The notes beneath the pieces were generated by a model. It saw only the letters and a program-made list of their open reading frames with translations, had not been told where the DNA came from and made no database searches. The position numbers were made by a program, and so were the translations under genes. This document shows, piece after piece, positions 46,001 to 55,812 of a stretch of 64,000 nt of DNA; position 1 is the stretch's first letter; the number at the start of each line of letters is the position of its first letter. The DNA is from Prevotella sp. (GTDB lineage: Bacteria; Bacteroidota; Bacteroidia; Bacteroidales; Bacteroidaceae). The stretch spans positions 1-64,000 of the forward strand of contig JAGAGD010000110.1 in the NCBI GenBank assembly GCA_017627765.1, written 5' to 3'.

Positions 46001-47675
46001 AATAGTAGGAACATACCAGTCGAAAACAGAAACTATAGATGCCACTCTCGGCCTAAACAGAATGCCTCTGGAAATGGCAAATGGTTTCATACCAGACCAG
46101 ATTTTCGGACTAAAAGGTTACGGTGAAGGCGACCTTACCATAAAAGGAAAACTCTCTAATCCAGATATCAACGGAGAAATCTACTTAGACTCAAGCTACC
46201 TGTTCTCTCAGCCATACGGAATAGAGATGCGCTTTGCTAATGACCCAGTTCGCATTGTTGGTTCACACTTGCTATTTGAAAACTTCGAGATGTTCGCCTA
46301 CAACGATCAACCGCTAAACATTTCTGGTTCGTTTGACTTCTCTAATCTCAACAAAATGTTTCTTGACGTGCGCATGAGAGCACGCGACTTTGAGCTCATC
46401 AATGCAAAAGAAAATGCACGTTCAGAAACCTATGGCAAGGCATTCGTTAACTTCTTTGGCATGATGAGAGGTCCATTAGACAATCTGAGGATGCGAGGTA
46501 AACTAGATGTATTAGGTTCAACTGACATGACATATATATTGCGTGACTCGCCTCTTACAACCGACAATAGACTGAATGAGCTAGTCACTTTCGTAGATTT
46601 TACAGACACAACGCAAATACAAGTAAGTCGTCCTCCAATAAACGGACTTGATATGGACTTATCTATCAGTATTGACGAAAACGCACATATCAAGTGTGAT
46701 CTTAATAGCGACCACACCAACTATATTGACCTTGTTGGTGGTGGGGACCTGCGAATGCAATATAATGTTATTGACAACTTGCGACTAACAGGCCGATACA
46801 CACTTGCTAATGGTGAAATGAAATACTCACTGCCGATTATACCGCTTAAGACCTTCACTATTCAGGACGGCAGCTATATAGAATTTCTTAGTGATGCTAT
46901 GAATCCTCGCCTTAATATTACAGCAACAGAGCGAATAAAGGCAACAGTAGGCAGTGATGGAGGCGCAGCCCGCTCTGTAGACTTCGATTGCGGAGTCGTA
47001 ATAACAAAAACACTTAATGACATGGGACTTGAGTTTATTGTAAGTGCTCCGGAAGACCTGGCCATAACAAATGAGCTTAACACCATGTCGAAAGAAGAAA
47101 GAGGAAAGATTGCAGTTACGCTGCTGACTACAGGAATGTATCTTGCCAATGGCAATACAAGTGGATTTACAATGAATGGAGCGTTGAGTTCATTCTTGCA
47201 GAACGAGATAAACAACCTAACAGGTTCTGCACTTAGAACACTTGACCTCAGTTTCGGTGTTGACAATGCAACAGATGCTTCAGGAAATCTTCATACTGAC
47301 TATTCTTTTAAATTTTCTAAACGCTTCTGGAATAACCGTTTACGCATTGTTGTTGGAGGAAAACTGTCGACAGGTCCAGATATAGCAGGACAAAATCAGA
47401 GTTTCTTCGATAATGTAACATTCGAGTATCGTCTTAACCAAAATGCAAGCAAATATCTGAAGTTGTTCTACAACAGAAACTCATACGACTGGATTGAAGG
47501 TAATGTCGGAGAATATGGTGCAGGTTTCATCTGGAGAAGAAAACTGCAACACTTCAGTGACATTTTCAAATTCAAGAACGATGCAACAATACCTCCTTTA
47601 GGTCCTATAAGGAGAGACTCTCTTAAAACAGATTCTGTCAGGAATAAAGGCAGAAAAGTAGAGACTAAAGAGTAA
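43026..47675 (+). CDS. tamB: TamB-type translocation and assembly protein
   Basis: The 1549-aa protein has one N-terminal membrane anchor (WGGIILLTPILLFIILSILL) followed by the typical start of the periplasmic part (VQNWAAQKVTAYASEKTGMD). A very long beta-rich region follows, and a C-terminal DUF490/TamB domain lies in the last 400 residues (LRLTGRYTLANGEMKYSLPI, then LRIVVGGKL). TamB spans the periplasm as a groove for lipids or outer-membrane proteins. I chose ATG 43026; a TTG at 42990 would lie on a promoter-like TTACTTTGC. The next gene encodes its outer-membrane partner, so this is a tamB-tamL operon. Confidence 0.9.
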   Translation: MKKALKWGGIILLTPILLFIILSILLYLPPVQNWAAQKVTAYASEKTGMDISVGKVSLRFPLDLSIEEFRMLKQNDSLQNVTDTIADVGRLDVDLQFLPLLKKQIEIDKLKFNSLAVNTNGFIPDVRVKGKINELSLESHGIDLKKESLKVNTALLKDAKVDIALSDTVPPDTTESKNNWKIFVDNLDIDNADVTVHLPGDTLQLQANLSKTNAKDGSFDLGKGEYRVSQFELKEGGFKYDNRYEPMASGLDFNHIDLSDLNIALDSLCYKEPKLDLDLRSCSFKEKSGLQVDELSGPISLDSTKVYLPDFKLKTPDSRLTAQFDMDLSTFDSKNPGRMNAKIDGSFGKQDIMRFLGDMPKDFRSQWPNHPLSVSGTVRGNMQRISFSGLNVNLPTAARLNATGWIANPTDSDNLKADVILRGQTGNLNFVKSLLDKDTRKNINIPQGIGIDGRFKADGKHYAANFEASEGGGKLKANVDMNANTMQYQADINARNIAVGHFIKGINAGPFTGKITAKGKGTDIFSPRTQLTADAQIEKFTYEGYDLSGLKAKANVNNGKVSANIDSHNPLFNGNVSLQAQTNSKTFNATVVGDINQLDLYKLRISDEPIITSGCVHLDIASDLKDYYKVQGLMSDVSVKTADKFYRPDDVILDILTRRDTTHAVIDCADFHLNMDGSHGYKRLLSQTEKFTKELNKQIKNRRLDQITLREKLPDARMYLKTGRDNFFVHLLQREGYDFKNALVDINSSHISGLNGNIAIDSMMVDSMQLDTVRLLLKSENDMFTYHAQVHNNKNNPQYIFNALLDGSLSETGSDIHAQVFDKNEDLGVDVGLTAALEENGVRVRLSDTSPILGYKEFIANEDNYLYLSDDKRLSARLQLQADDGTGVQLYTNDDNKEALQDLTLSLHHFDLEKLMSSLPYLPNITGDLDGDFHIIQSPDEVSVSTAMSIDKMTYEGCNMGDVGAEFVYMPKSDGSHYIDGILIQNDREVGTIVGTYQSKTETIDATLGLNRMPLEMANGFIPDQIFGLKGYGEGDLTIKGKLSNPDINGEIYLDSSYLFSQPYGIEMRFANDPVRIVGSHLLFENFEMFAYNDQPLNISGSFDFSNLNKMFLDVRMRARDFELINAKENARSETYGKAFVNFFGMMRGPLDNLRMRGKLDVLGSTDMTYILRDSPLTTDNRLNELVTFVDFTDTTQIQVSRPPINGLDMDLSISIDENAHIKCDLNSDHTNYIDLVGGGDLRMQYNVIDNLRLTGRYTLANGEMKYSLPIIPLKTFTIQDGSYIEFLSDAMNPRLNITATERIKATVGSDGGAARSVDFDCGVVITKTLNDMGLEFIVSAPEDLAITNELNTMSKEERGKIAVTLLTTGMYLANGNTSGFTMNGALSSFLQNEINNLTGSALRTLDLSFGVDNATDASGNLHTDYSFKFSKRFWNNRLRIVVGGKLSTGPDIAGQNQSFFDNVTFEYRLNQNASKYLKLFYNRNSYDWIEGNVGEYGAGFIWRRKLQHFSDIFKFKNDATIPPLGPIRRDSLKTDSVRNKGRKVETKE

Positions 47676-47744
47676 TTAGGATATCTATCTTAATAAGAAT
47701 TCATAATGAAAAAATTCCGAATTAAATCGATAAAGCATGTATAA

Positions 47745-50066
47745 ATGAAAAAAGCAAATATACAACATACAACACTATCTATATTATTACTTGCAGGTAT
47801 AATGCTTATTGTGTCGGCATGCTCTACGACACGCGGAGTTCCAGATGGAGACCAACTATATATAGGTATTGATAAAATAAAATACTCTCCACATAAAAAT
47901 ACCGAACACGCTATATTTACAAAAGAAGAAGTAGAGGCAGCACTTGCCTGTGAACCTAATGGCGCATTTTTTGGAAGTTCATCGCATAGGACACCATTCC
48001 CTTATGCTTTATGGATATGGAATGCTTTTTCACAAAAAGATACTAAATTTGCCCAATGGATGACAAAAACATTTGGTAAGGCCCCAGTCTTGATGAGCTG
48101 GGTTAACCCAGAGTTACGATCATCTGTTGCGCAATCTGTACTTACTTCACATGGATATTTCAATGGAAAAATCACAAACAAAACAATAGAGACAAAAAAT
48201 CCGAAGAAAGCACGCATACGCTATGAGGTTGACATGGGACAGCTATATACACTTGACTCAATAGAATATGTCAATTTTCCTGAAGCGGCAAAACAATTAA
48301 TTGACAGTACGAAAGATGAGAGACTGATTAATAAAGGCGATGCCTTTGACGTATCAACACTTGACGAAGAACGTCAGCGAATAAGTGCATTGATGAGAAA
48401 TCACGGTTACTACTTTTTCCAGCCAAGCTACGCTTCATACTTAGCAGATACTCTGAAAGTTCCAGGGCAGGTTCAGCTTAAATTGCAATTAGCCGATTCA
48501 TTACCTGAGCGCGCATTACATAAATGGTATATTGGCAAACTTGACGTAAACTTAAAACGTACTTTTATGGAACCAATGTCTGATTCCTTGAAAAGACGTA
48601 GATTTACAATACATTTCAACGGACGGCGTCCACCTGTACGTGCCCGTGTAATAATGAAAGACGTAAAACTCAGAACACATCAGCCATATAGCTATGACAA
48701 ATATTTAGAATCTGCGAACAAGCTATCTAGCAACGGACTATTCAGCTTAGTAGACTTCAAATTTACCCCACGTGACAGTTCGGAACTATGTGACACTCTT
48801 GACATGTCATTAACATGCGTACTTGACAAGCCGTACGATTTCTATATTGAAACAGATATAAAAGGTAAAACGAATGGTTATCTCGGTCCTAACCTCACAC
48901 TGGGTCTGACAAAACGCAATGCGTTCAGAGGAGGTGAGAAACTCAATTTCAACCTATACGGCTCTTATGAATGGCAGACTGGACACGATATTGAAGGAAG
49001 TTCAACAGGCATAAACTCATACGAATATGGAGGCTCAGCTTCTATAGAATTTCCAAGACTATTCATTCCAAGAATAAGAAGATACAGGTTCGTAACTACC
49101 CCATCTACTGTAGTCAAAGGATCTGTGAATATTGTAAACCGTGCAAAATACTTTCGTCGTCATGTCATTTCTGGAGAATTCACATATAACTTTCAGCCTA
49201 AAGCGACTTCAAGACATTCATTCAGCCCGCTAGTATTAGAATATGACTACATGAATAAAACAACAGAGAAGTTTGAAGAGATTTTGGAAGAAAGTCCATA
49301 TCTGAACGTTGCAATGATGGATGTACTTATTCCTAAAATGAGATATGTTTTTACATATACAAGCCCTATTAAGTACAGAAACCCAATATACTGGGAGACA
49401 ACAATAAGTGAGTCTGCCAATATTGCGTCGGCAATAGGAACACTATTTGGAAACAAATGGAGTAAGAAAGAAAAACAAATGTTTAAGAATCCGTATGCTC
49501 AATTTGTAAAAATAGAGACTGATTTCAGAAAAACATGGTCTATTTCAGAACATACTCAACTGGTTGGACATATTAATATCGGATTAGTATATAGTTTTGG
49601 CAATTCAGAAAACACACCTTACATAGAACAATTCTATGTTGGTGGCGCCAACTCTATCCGCGCATTCAATGTAAGAACAATTGGTCCAGGCGGTTTTGCT
49701 AACCCAAATAGACGTTTCTCTTATATGGATCAGACGGGAGATGTAAAGTTTGTTGCAAATCTTGAATATCGTACCAGATTATTTGGAAATCTTAATGGCG
49801 CTATATTTATAGATGCAGGTAATGTATGGACAGTGCGAGACGACGGATACCGAAATGATACAAAATTCAAATTTAATAAAGCATTTGACCAGTTAGCACT
49901 TGGCACAGGTGTTGGTTTGCGCTACGACCTTGACTTTTTCGTTCTTAGGTTAGACTGGGGATTTGGACTACACCTTCCATACGACACGGGAAAAACAGGA
50001 TTCTATAATATTCCTTCATTTCGAGATGGGCAAAGCATCCACCTTGCCATTGGTTATCCATTCTAA
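47745..50066 (+). CDS. tamL: TamL-like BamA-family outer-membrane lipoprotein
   Basis: The 773-aa product has a lipoprotein signal with the lipid-attached Cys26 (LIVSAC), a feature of the Bacteroidota TamA variant TamL. POTRA-like segments follow. A C-terminal Omp85 barrel starts near residue 370 (YDFYIETDIKGKTNGYLGP) and includes the conserved loop IEQFYVGGANSIRAFNVRTI (the RGF-like motif reads IRAF). The last residue is Phe (IHLAIGYPF), an outer-membrane signature. It acts with TamB in assembly of the outer membrane. It lies 69 bp after tamB. Confidence 0.9.
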   Translation: MKKANIQHTTLSILLLAGIMLIVSACSTTRGVPDGDQLYIGIDKIKYSPHKNTEHAIFTKEEVEAALACEPNGAFFGSSSHRTPFPYALWIWNAFSQKDTKFAQWMTKTFGKAPVLMSWVNPELRSSVAQSVLTSHGYFNGKITNKTIETKNPKKARIRYEVDMGQLYTLDSIEYVNFPEAAKQLIDSTKDERLINKGDAFDVSTLDEERQRISALMRNHGYYFFQPSYASYLADTLKVPGQVQLKLQLADSLPERALHKWYIGKLDVNLKRTFMEPMSDSLKRRRFTIHFNGRRPPVRARVIMKDVKLRTHQPYSYDKYLESANKLSSNGLFSLVDFKFTPRDSSELCDTLDMSLTCVLDKPYDFYIETDIKGKTNGYLGPNLTLGLTKRNAFRGGEKLNFNLYGSYEWQTGHDIEGSSTGINSYEYGGSASIEFPRLFIPRIRRYRFVTTPSTVVKGSVNIVNRAKYFRRHVISGEFTYNFQPKATSRHSFSPLVLEYDYMNKTTEKFEEILEESPYLNVAMMDVLIPKMRYVFTYTSPIKYRNPIYWETTISESANIASAIGTLFGNKWSKKEKQMFKNPYAQFVKIETDFRKTWSISEHTQLVGHINIGLVYSFGNSENTPYIEQFYVGGANSIRAFNVRTIGPGGFANPNRRFSYMDQTGDVKFVANLEYRTRLFGNLNGAIFIDAGNVWTVRDDGYRNDTKFKFNKAFDQLALGTGVGLRYDLDFFVLRLDWGFGLHLPYDTGKTGFYNIPSFRDGQSIHLAIGYPF

Positions 50067-50149
50067 TATTTTACTTTTGGGTTATGGCAAGATAAAATTA
50101 ATTTGAATTATAAATCTAGATTGAATATACAGTAAACAAAAGAAAAAAA

Positions 50150-51061
50150 ATGAAACCGACATTATTACTTTTAGCAGCAGGTATGGGAAGCCGATATGGC
50201 GGACTGAAACAGCTTGACGGAGTTGGTCCAAACGGAGAAACAATCATGGACTACTCTATATACGATGCTATTCAGGCTGGGTTTGGAAAAATTGTATTTG
50301 TCATCAGAAAAGACTTTGAACAGGAATTCCGTGAAAAAGTACTTAGCAAATATGAAGGTCATATTCCTGCAGAATTAGTATTTCAGAGAATTGATGCATT
50401 ACCAGAAGGATTTAAATGCCCAGAAGGAAGAGAAAAACCTTGGGGTACTAATCACGCTGTGCTCATGGCTAAGGATGTGATTAAAGAGCCTTTTCTCGCC
50501 ATCAATTGCGATGATTTTTATGGACGTGATGCTTTTATGGTAATTGGCAAATTTCTTTCCGAACTGAAAGAAGGTGAAAGAAATAAATATTCAATGGTAG
50601 GATTTCGCGTAGGAAATACACTATCCGAGAACGGAACTGTTTCTCGCGGTGTATGTTCTACTAATGCAGAAGGGCATCTCACCACAGTTGTGGAAAGAAC
50701 AAAAATTGCACGCATTGACGGCAGGGTGAGATATAAAGACGACGATGACAGATGGATAACTATTGATGACAACACTCCAGTTTCAATGAACATGTGGGGT
50801 TTCACACCAGACTATTTTGAATATAGTGAAGATTATTTCCGCGAGTTTCTTTCTGATGAAAAGAACATGAATAACCTTAAATCAGAATACTTCATCCCAC
50901 TAATGGTCAATAAACTTATAGGTGATAAAACTGCAAGCGTTACCGTACTTGACACAACAAGTCAGTGGTTTGGAGTAACCTATGCTGAAGATCGTCCTGA
51001 AACTGTAGAAAGGATTGCGCAATTAGTTAAAGACGGTATTTACCCTGATAAGCTTTTTTAA
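50150..51061 (+). CDS. Sugar-phosphate nucleotidyltransferase-like protein
   Basis: The 303-aa cytosolic protein begins LLLLAAGMGSRYGGLKQLDG, the nucleotide-binding signature of NTP transferases. It also has the metal-site-like NCDDFYGRDAFMVI (the aspartate pair) and WGTNHAVLMAKDVIKEP. The second half (VSMNMWGFTPDYFEYSEDYF) is typical of a Bacteroidales subgroup of unknown sugar substrate. Such enzymes make NDP-sugars for polysaccharide or glycan synthesis. It stands between tamL and a terminator. Confidence 0.85.
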   Translation: MKPTLLLLAAGMGSRYGGLKQLDGVGPNGETIMDYSIYDAIQAGFGKIVFVIRKDFEQEFREKVLSKYEGHIPAELVFQRIDALPEGFKCPEGREKPWGTNHAVLMAKDVIKEPFLAINCDDFYGRDAFMVIGKFLSELKEGERNKYSMVGFRVGNTLSENGTVSRGVCSTNAEGHLTTVVERTKIARIDGRVRYKDDDDRWITIDDNTPVSMNMWGFTPDYFEYSEDYFREFLSDEKNMNNLKSEYFIPLMVNKLIGDKTASVTVLDTTSQWFGVTYAEDRPETVERIAQLVKDGIYPDKLF

Positions 51062-51098
51062 AAAAAAGCAAATCAATTTATTATTTCAAAAAATAAAA

Positions 51099-51137
51099 GA
51101 GGCGTGTATCTCTATTCTCAGTAATACACGCCTTTTT
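51099..51137. terminator. Bidirectional terminator
   Basis: The arms GGCGTGTAT (51101-51109) and ATACACGCC (51124-51132) are exact complements, with A run on the left and T run on the right. It can end the plus-strand nucleotidyltransferase gene and the minus-strand lipoprotein gene, which converge here. Confidence 0.8.
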
Positions 51138-51141
51138 CATA

Positions 51142-52083
51142 TTATTCTTTAGGTAATGGACTATAATAGAAATCATCATAAGAAGTATTATAATAGAATC
51201 TACTTATAGTACCATTTTCATTAAATACATATCTATAAACCATATAAGAAGATCTTTCAACACCATCTTCATCTTTTTCCTTAATAGTAATGCCTGCAGG
51301 CAGATAACTTGGTCCACGACCAAACATTCCAACATAAGTTAATCCATAAAGAGACAAATCGTGAGATAAGCTAAAATCATGAATTCCAACAAACGAGAAT
51401 GGCCATTGGCAATACTTATTATTATATTTTTCGGTATTAACAAGATCATATTCAAATAACACATCTTTAGTTCGTTGCATCAGCATCGAGCTACCATTAA
51501 AAACAGACTCAATATTATTACATCTAACAAGCCTATTATTATCCCATGTAATTGTAATCTTAATATTAAAATTAGAATCAAAGTATTCTCCAAAATCTTC
51601 ACTAAAACCTTTGTAAGTTCCTTGTGTTACACATGATATTAAATGTCCATCCACATCATAACTATATGTAACAGTATATTCTGTAGATACTCCATCATCA
51701 AATAATTTAGAATTGACTTTTGATATATATCCTTCCTTTGTATAAGTCACAGTTCTCTTCTCATCATCATCCATTATAATATTTGGAAAATAAGTGAAAG
51801 ACAGACATTTGTAAAAATCATATCTATCAATTCTTGGATAATAATTTACATCATCAACTGACATAAGTAAACCCTCACCAGAATAATTAAAACCTAATAA
51901 GCTGTAATTACCAACGCCATAAATCCTAATTCCATTTCCTTTATCCAAGATGCCTATATTTTTTAGATTATCAAGGGTTTCATCTACTTTTATAATATCG
52001 TCTTCGTCATGACTGCATGATGATATTGCAAAAAAAGCAAATGTAATTATTAATACGAGCCACATCTTTTTATTTGTTTTCAT
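51142..52083 (-). CDS. Surface or periplasmic lipoprotein, unknown function
   Basis: The 313-aa product has a lipoprotein signal (lipid Cys23, FFAISSC) followed by an acidic stretch (SHDEDDIIKVDE). In Bacteroidota, acidic residues after the Cys often mark export to the cell surface. The rest is beta-rich with short repeated strands (VTYTKEGYISKVN, VTYSYDVDGHLISCV, ITITWDNNRLVRCN), the pattern of YD-like or DUF4595-type proteins. The family name is only suggested. It has its own promoter and ends at the shared terminator. Confidence 0.7.
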   Translation of the reverse strand: MKTNKKMWLVLIITFAFFAISSCSHDEDDIIKVDETLDNLKNIGILDKGNGIRIYGVGNYSLLGFNYSGEGLLMSVDDVNYYPRIDRYDFYKCLSFTYFPNIIMDDDEKRTVTYTKEGYISKVNSKLFDDGVSTEYTVTYSYDVDGHLISCVTQGTYKGFSEDFGEYFDSNFNIKITITWDNNRLVRCNNIESVFNGSSMLMQRTKDVLFEYDLVNTEKYNNKYCQWPFSFVGIHDFSLSHDLSLYGLTYVGMFGRGPSYLPAGITIKEKDEDGVERSSYMVYRYVFNENGTISRFYYNTSYDDFYYSPLPKE

Positions 52084-52108
52084 AAGTTCTTATTTTTTTG
52101 TTTAAATG

Positions 52109-52116
52109 CAAATATA
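52109..52116 (-). promoter_or_regulatory. -7 box for the lipoprotein gene
   Basis: On the minus strand this reads TATATTTG followed by C, matching TAnnTTTG, about 25 bases before the start codon. Confidence 0.5.
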
Positions 52117-52322
52117 AAAAAAAACATTATAACTTTTCAAAAACAAGAAAAAAAAATAAGATTATAAAACTTATAACGCAACACATTAACATAATATAAT
52201 AAAACCAAATAAGTACTTACTAAAATACACAGAATACATTTCCATCTAAATGATTACACAGCAAATCTGTGAATAAATTATAATTCATGTGCAATTACAT
52301 TGTTGTTAACAGAATTTTCATT

Positions 52323-52330
52323 ATCTTTGC
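52323..52330 (+). promoter_or_regulatory. -7 box for the Oar-like receptor gene
   Basis: TATCTTTG followed by C matches TAnnTTTG; the leader would be about 66 nt. The remaining 320-bp intergenic region is AT-rich and holds no gene. Confidence 0.55.
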
Positions 52331-52403
52331 AAAATTAAGATAATATCAAAAATAAATATAATTGAATAAGATAAAAATAATAATTATTAAAACATAATGA
52401 TCA

Positions 52404-55400
52404 ATGGGTAAAAAAAGATTTCTATCTCTGTTAGCTATGACTTTTGTTTTTATTACAACAGTCATGGCACAGGTTACCACATCTGGAATAAGTGGTAAAG
52501 TAACAGCAGACGGTGAAGCTGTTATTGGAGCAACGATTACAGCCAAACACGAACCATCTGGAACAGTTTATCGAGCAGTTACAAATATTGATGGTCGCTA
52601 CACCATACAAGGTATGCGTGTTGGAGGTCCTTATAGTGTTGATATTACATATATAGGACATAAAACAAAAACATTCAGCAACATTAATCTTTTGCTTGGT
52701 GAAACTCAAAGTTTGTCGTGTGTGTTAGAAGAAGATGCACAAATGCTTGGAGAGCAAGTTGTTGTCGGTAGAGCAGGACTAAACGCCACCAAAACTGGTG
52801 CTGCACAAAGCATTAATGCTCAGATGATTAACGACATGCCTAGCATTACTCACGGTATTGCCGATGTTGCAAGACTCAATCCACAACTCACTGTAACCAA
52901 TGGTGGTGTCATGTCCTTTGCTGGAACAAATAACCGCTATAACTCTTTCCAAATAGACGGAGCAATGAACAATGACGTATTTGGTTTGGCTTCTGGCGGA
53001 AGCAATGGAGGCCAGGCTGGAACACAACCTGTATCAATGGAGACAATTGAACAGATTCACGTTAATGTGGCTCCATTTGATGTTCGCCAAAGCGGTTTCA
53101 CTGGTGGCGCTATCAATGCAATAACAAAGAGCGGTACCAATCAGTTCCATGGTTCTGCTTACTATTATGGTTATAACAAGAACCTGATTGGCTCTAAATA
53201 TAAGATGGCGAACGGCACTTACAGCCAGAAATATGATGATCAGAGCGAATATCAAATGGGTGTAACATTAGGTGGACCTATTATAAAGAACAAACTTTTC
53301 TTCTTTGCAAACTTTGAAAAAACAAACAAGGAATATCCAAACCTATTTGGATATGGTACAGACGGTTCAATGCTCATAACCAAAGCACAAGACGCGCAAT
53401 TCATAGAGCAATATGGACAATATGGCTATGTTAGTGTTGGTGACAACACTGTTGACGATGTTCTTGCAAAGGTAAAAGAAATTGCAACCCGTCAGGGTAT
53501 TGAATACAACGGAACATTCACAAATCCAGACATATATACAAAGAGTACTAAAGCAGGAGTAAAACTCGACTGGAATATCAATGAGTTTAATAAAGCAAGT
53601 GTACGCTGGAGCCTTGTAAATGCCAAACAGCTTAACAACACAAGCGCACGCACTTCACTCTATGATGACAGCTATACTTATCCTTTCAAAAGTGTAACTA
53701 ATTCATTTACTGCAGAATTGCAGAGTCGTATTTCTCCAAACGTAGCAAACGAACTTCGTGGTTCTTATGTAAGAGTACGTGATCAACGAGATGTTTCAAG
53801 AGCTTTCCCTATGATCAGTATCCGTAACGTAGGTAGTTCAATTCTTCCTAAAGAATATGACGAAAACGGAAAACCAACAGACTACTATGTAAACAAGACT
53901 GGCGGTACTCTTGTTATAGGAAATGAGCGCAGTTCAATGGCTAATAGTCTCGACCAAGATATTTGGACATTGGAAGACAACTTGACTTGGTATCATGGCA
54001 ACCATACATTTACATTCGGCACTCATAATGAAATATATAAGTTTGCAAATCTTTTCATTCAGGATGCCAACGGATCATATTACTTCAACAGTTTAGACAA
54101 TTTCAACAAATACTATAATGACTTCATGGCAGGCAATCTTGACCCAACATATGCATATTTTAATGAGTATCGTTTTGGTATGGCAAATGTTGACGTTACA
54201 GGAGATCCCCGTTGGAAAATTGGATTCAAGGCTGGTCAAATGGGATTCTATGCTCAAGACAAGTGGGATGCTACTGACAACTTTCAGTTGACATATGGTT
54301 TACGTATGGATATTCCATTATTCTTTGACACACCAGTTGCAAACGAACCATTTAATGAATATGCAGCAGAAAAAGGCTGGGGGGTTAAAACTAACCACAA
54401 ATTATCAAGCAGTCCATTATGGAGTCCACGTGTAGGTTTCCGCTGGGATATAGCAGACAATCGCAAATACATACTTCGTGGAGGTGCAGGTATTTTCACA
54501 GGACGTATACCTTTTGTATGGATAAGTAATAACTTCCAAAATACAGGTATTCAGATGTCAACTTATGACAGTTATAATACAAAAGGTTTAGACTTCATTC
54601 TTGACCCGAATGGTCAGAATGCAAATGCAGAAAAACTAAATGCTTCTGGTAATCAGATTGTCAATGTGTTTGAAGACAAGTTTAAGTTTGCTCAGAATTT
54701 CAGAATGAATTTAGGTTTTGATTTTGAATTGCTCGGAATCAACTGGACAGCAGAAGCAATATTCTCAAAAACTCTAAACGACATCTACTACAAAGACTTA
54801 GCCTATGATGAAACAGGAAAGACTTTTGCACAAACATACGGTATGGAGTGGGACAACCGCCCTATGATGCAAAGAGTGACAACAGGAACTAACTTCAGTC
54901 ATGTTTATGGTCTTTACAATACATCAAAGGGACATACAGTTAACTTATCTATCAAAGCTGAGAAACATTTCAATTTCGGTCTGGACTTGATGGCAAGTTA
55001 TACATGGACACAATCAAAAACTGTCAACAATGGTGGATCATCTGTTGCAGAAAGTAACTTCCGTTACAACTATACCAGACACAATCCAAATACACCAGAA
55101 CTTGGAAACAGTGCATTCAATATCCCTCATCGCATTCAAGCATCTGCATTCTATCACATAGAAACAGGTAAAAACTGGATGACCACAGTAGGACTTATAT
55201 ATCAGGCAAAGAGCGGAAGTCCATATACTATATATTATTATGGTGACGTTAATGGAGATGGTCAAAATGGTAACGACTTGTTCTTCATTCCAACTGATGA
55301 ACAAATTGACCGCATGCATTTTGAGCAAACCACCTACAACAAACAGGTTCTAACAGAAGATGCACAGCGCCAACTCTTGAAAGACTGGATTGCAAAAGAC

Positions 55401-55736
55401 TCTTATATGAGCAAACATCGTGGACAGTATTATGAGCGTTATGCTGACAATCTTGCTTTTGAACATCATTTTGATATTCACCTTGCAGAGAAATTCTCTT
55501 TCAAAGTCGGCAAACAGACAAATTCTCTTGAACTTTCTTTTGATGTCATCAATTTAGGTAACCTTCTAAACAAAGACTGGGGACATACTTACGGAGATGG
55601 TTTCGGCATATACTATAGCCCTGTTAACTATCAAGGAAATGGTGTTTATCAGTTTACTGGTCAGTATGCGACACGCAACTATAGCGACTATTATAGCCGC
55701 TGGCGTGGACAAATAGGTCTTAAATATACATTCTAA
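52404..55736 (+). CDS. Oar-like TonB-dependent receptor
   Basis: The 1110-aa outer-membrane protein has a signal peptide (cleavage near VMAQ) and a carboxypeptidase-regulatory-like fold (GISGKVTADGEAVIGATITA, then DGRYTIQGMRVGGPYSVDI). The plug domain contains NNRYNSFQIDGAMNNDVFGL and SGFTGGAINAITKSGTN. The large barrel ends with an aromatic C-terminus (GQIGLKYTF). It resembles the Oar subgroup rather than SusC: no SusD-like gene follows, and the plug lacks the SusC-type TonB-linked outer-membrane signature as far as I can see. Ligand unknown. It is followed by a hairpin and a cupin gene. Confidence 0.87.
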   Translation: MGKKRFLSLLAMTFVFITTVMAQVTTSGISGKVTADGEAVIGATITAKHEPSGTVYRAVTNIDGRYTIQGMRVGGPYSVDITYIGHKTKTFSNINLLLGETQSLSCVLEEDAQMLGEQVVVGRAGLNATKTGAAQSINAQMINDMPSITHGIADVARLNPQLTVTNGGVMSFAGTNNRYNSFQIDGAMNNDVFGLASGGSNGGQAGTQPVSMETIEQIHVNVAPFDVRQSGFTGGAINAITKSGTNQFHGSAYYYGYNKNLIGSKYKMANGTYSQKYDDQSEYQMGVTLGGPIIKNKLFFFANFEKTNKEYPNLFGYGTDGSMLITKAQDAQFIEQYGQYGYVSVGDNTVDDVLAKVKEIATRQGIEYNGTFTNPDIYTKSTKAGVKLDWNINEFNKASVRWSLVNAKQLNNTSARTSLYDDSYTYPFKSVTNSFTAELQSRISPNVANELRGSYVRVRDQRDVSRAFPMISIRNVGSSILPKEYDENGKPTDYYVNKTGGTLVIGNERSSMANSLDQDIWTLEDNLTWYHGNHTFTFGTHNEIYKFANLFIQDANGSYYFNSLDNFNKYYNDFMAGNLDPTYAYFNEYRFGMANVDVTGDPRWKIGFKAGQMGFYAQDKWDATDNFQLTYGLRMDIPLFFDTPVANEPFNEYAAEKGWGVKTNHKLSSSPLWSPRVGFRWDIADNRKYILRGGAGIFTGRIPFVWISNNFQNTGIQMSTYDSYNTKGLDFILDPNGQNANAEKLNASGNQIVNVFEDKFKFAQNFRMNLGFDFELLGINWTAEAIFSKTLNDIYYKDLAYDETGKTFAQTYGMEWDNRPMMQRVTTGTNFSHVYGLYNTSKGHTVNLSIKAEKHFNFGLDLMASYTWTQSKTVNNGGSSVAESNFRYNYTRHNPNTPELGNSAFNIPHRIQASAFYHIETGKNWMTTVGLIYQAKSGSPYTIYYYGDVNGDGQNGNDLFFIPTDEQIDRMHFEQTTYNKQVLTEDAQRQLLKDWIAKDSYMSKHRGQYYERYADNLAFEHHFDIHLAEKFSFKVGKQTNSLELSFDVINLGNLLNKDWGHTYGDGFGIYYSPVNYQGNGVYQFTGQYATRNYSDYYSRWRGQIGLKYTF

Positions 55737-55744
55737 AAAACAAG

Positions 55745-55793
55745 TCAGGAACTGAATAAACATATTGTTCTTTTCAGTTCCTGATTATTTAAT
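55745..55793 (+). terminator. Hairpin terminator after the receptor gene
   Basis: The arms TCAGGAACTGAA (55745-55756) and TTCAGTTCCTGA (55773-55784) are exact complements, with a 16-base loop and a T-rich but interrupted tail. Confidence 0.65.
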
Positions 55794-55812
55794 AATACTT
55801 TGATATATAAAT

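Noticed and set aside
52404..55736. SusC-type receptor with SusD partner
   Set aside because: No SusD-like lipoprotein gene follows, and the plug sequence fits the Oar-like group better.
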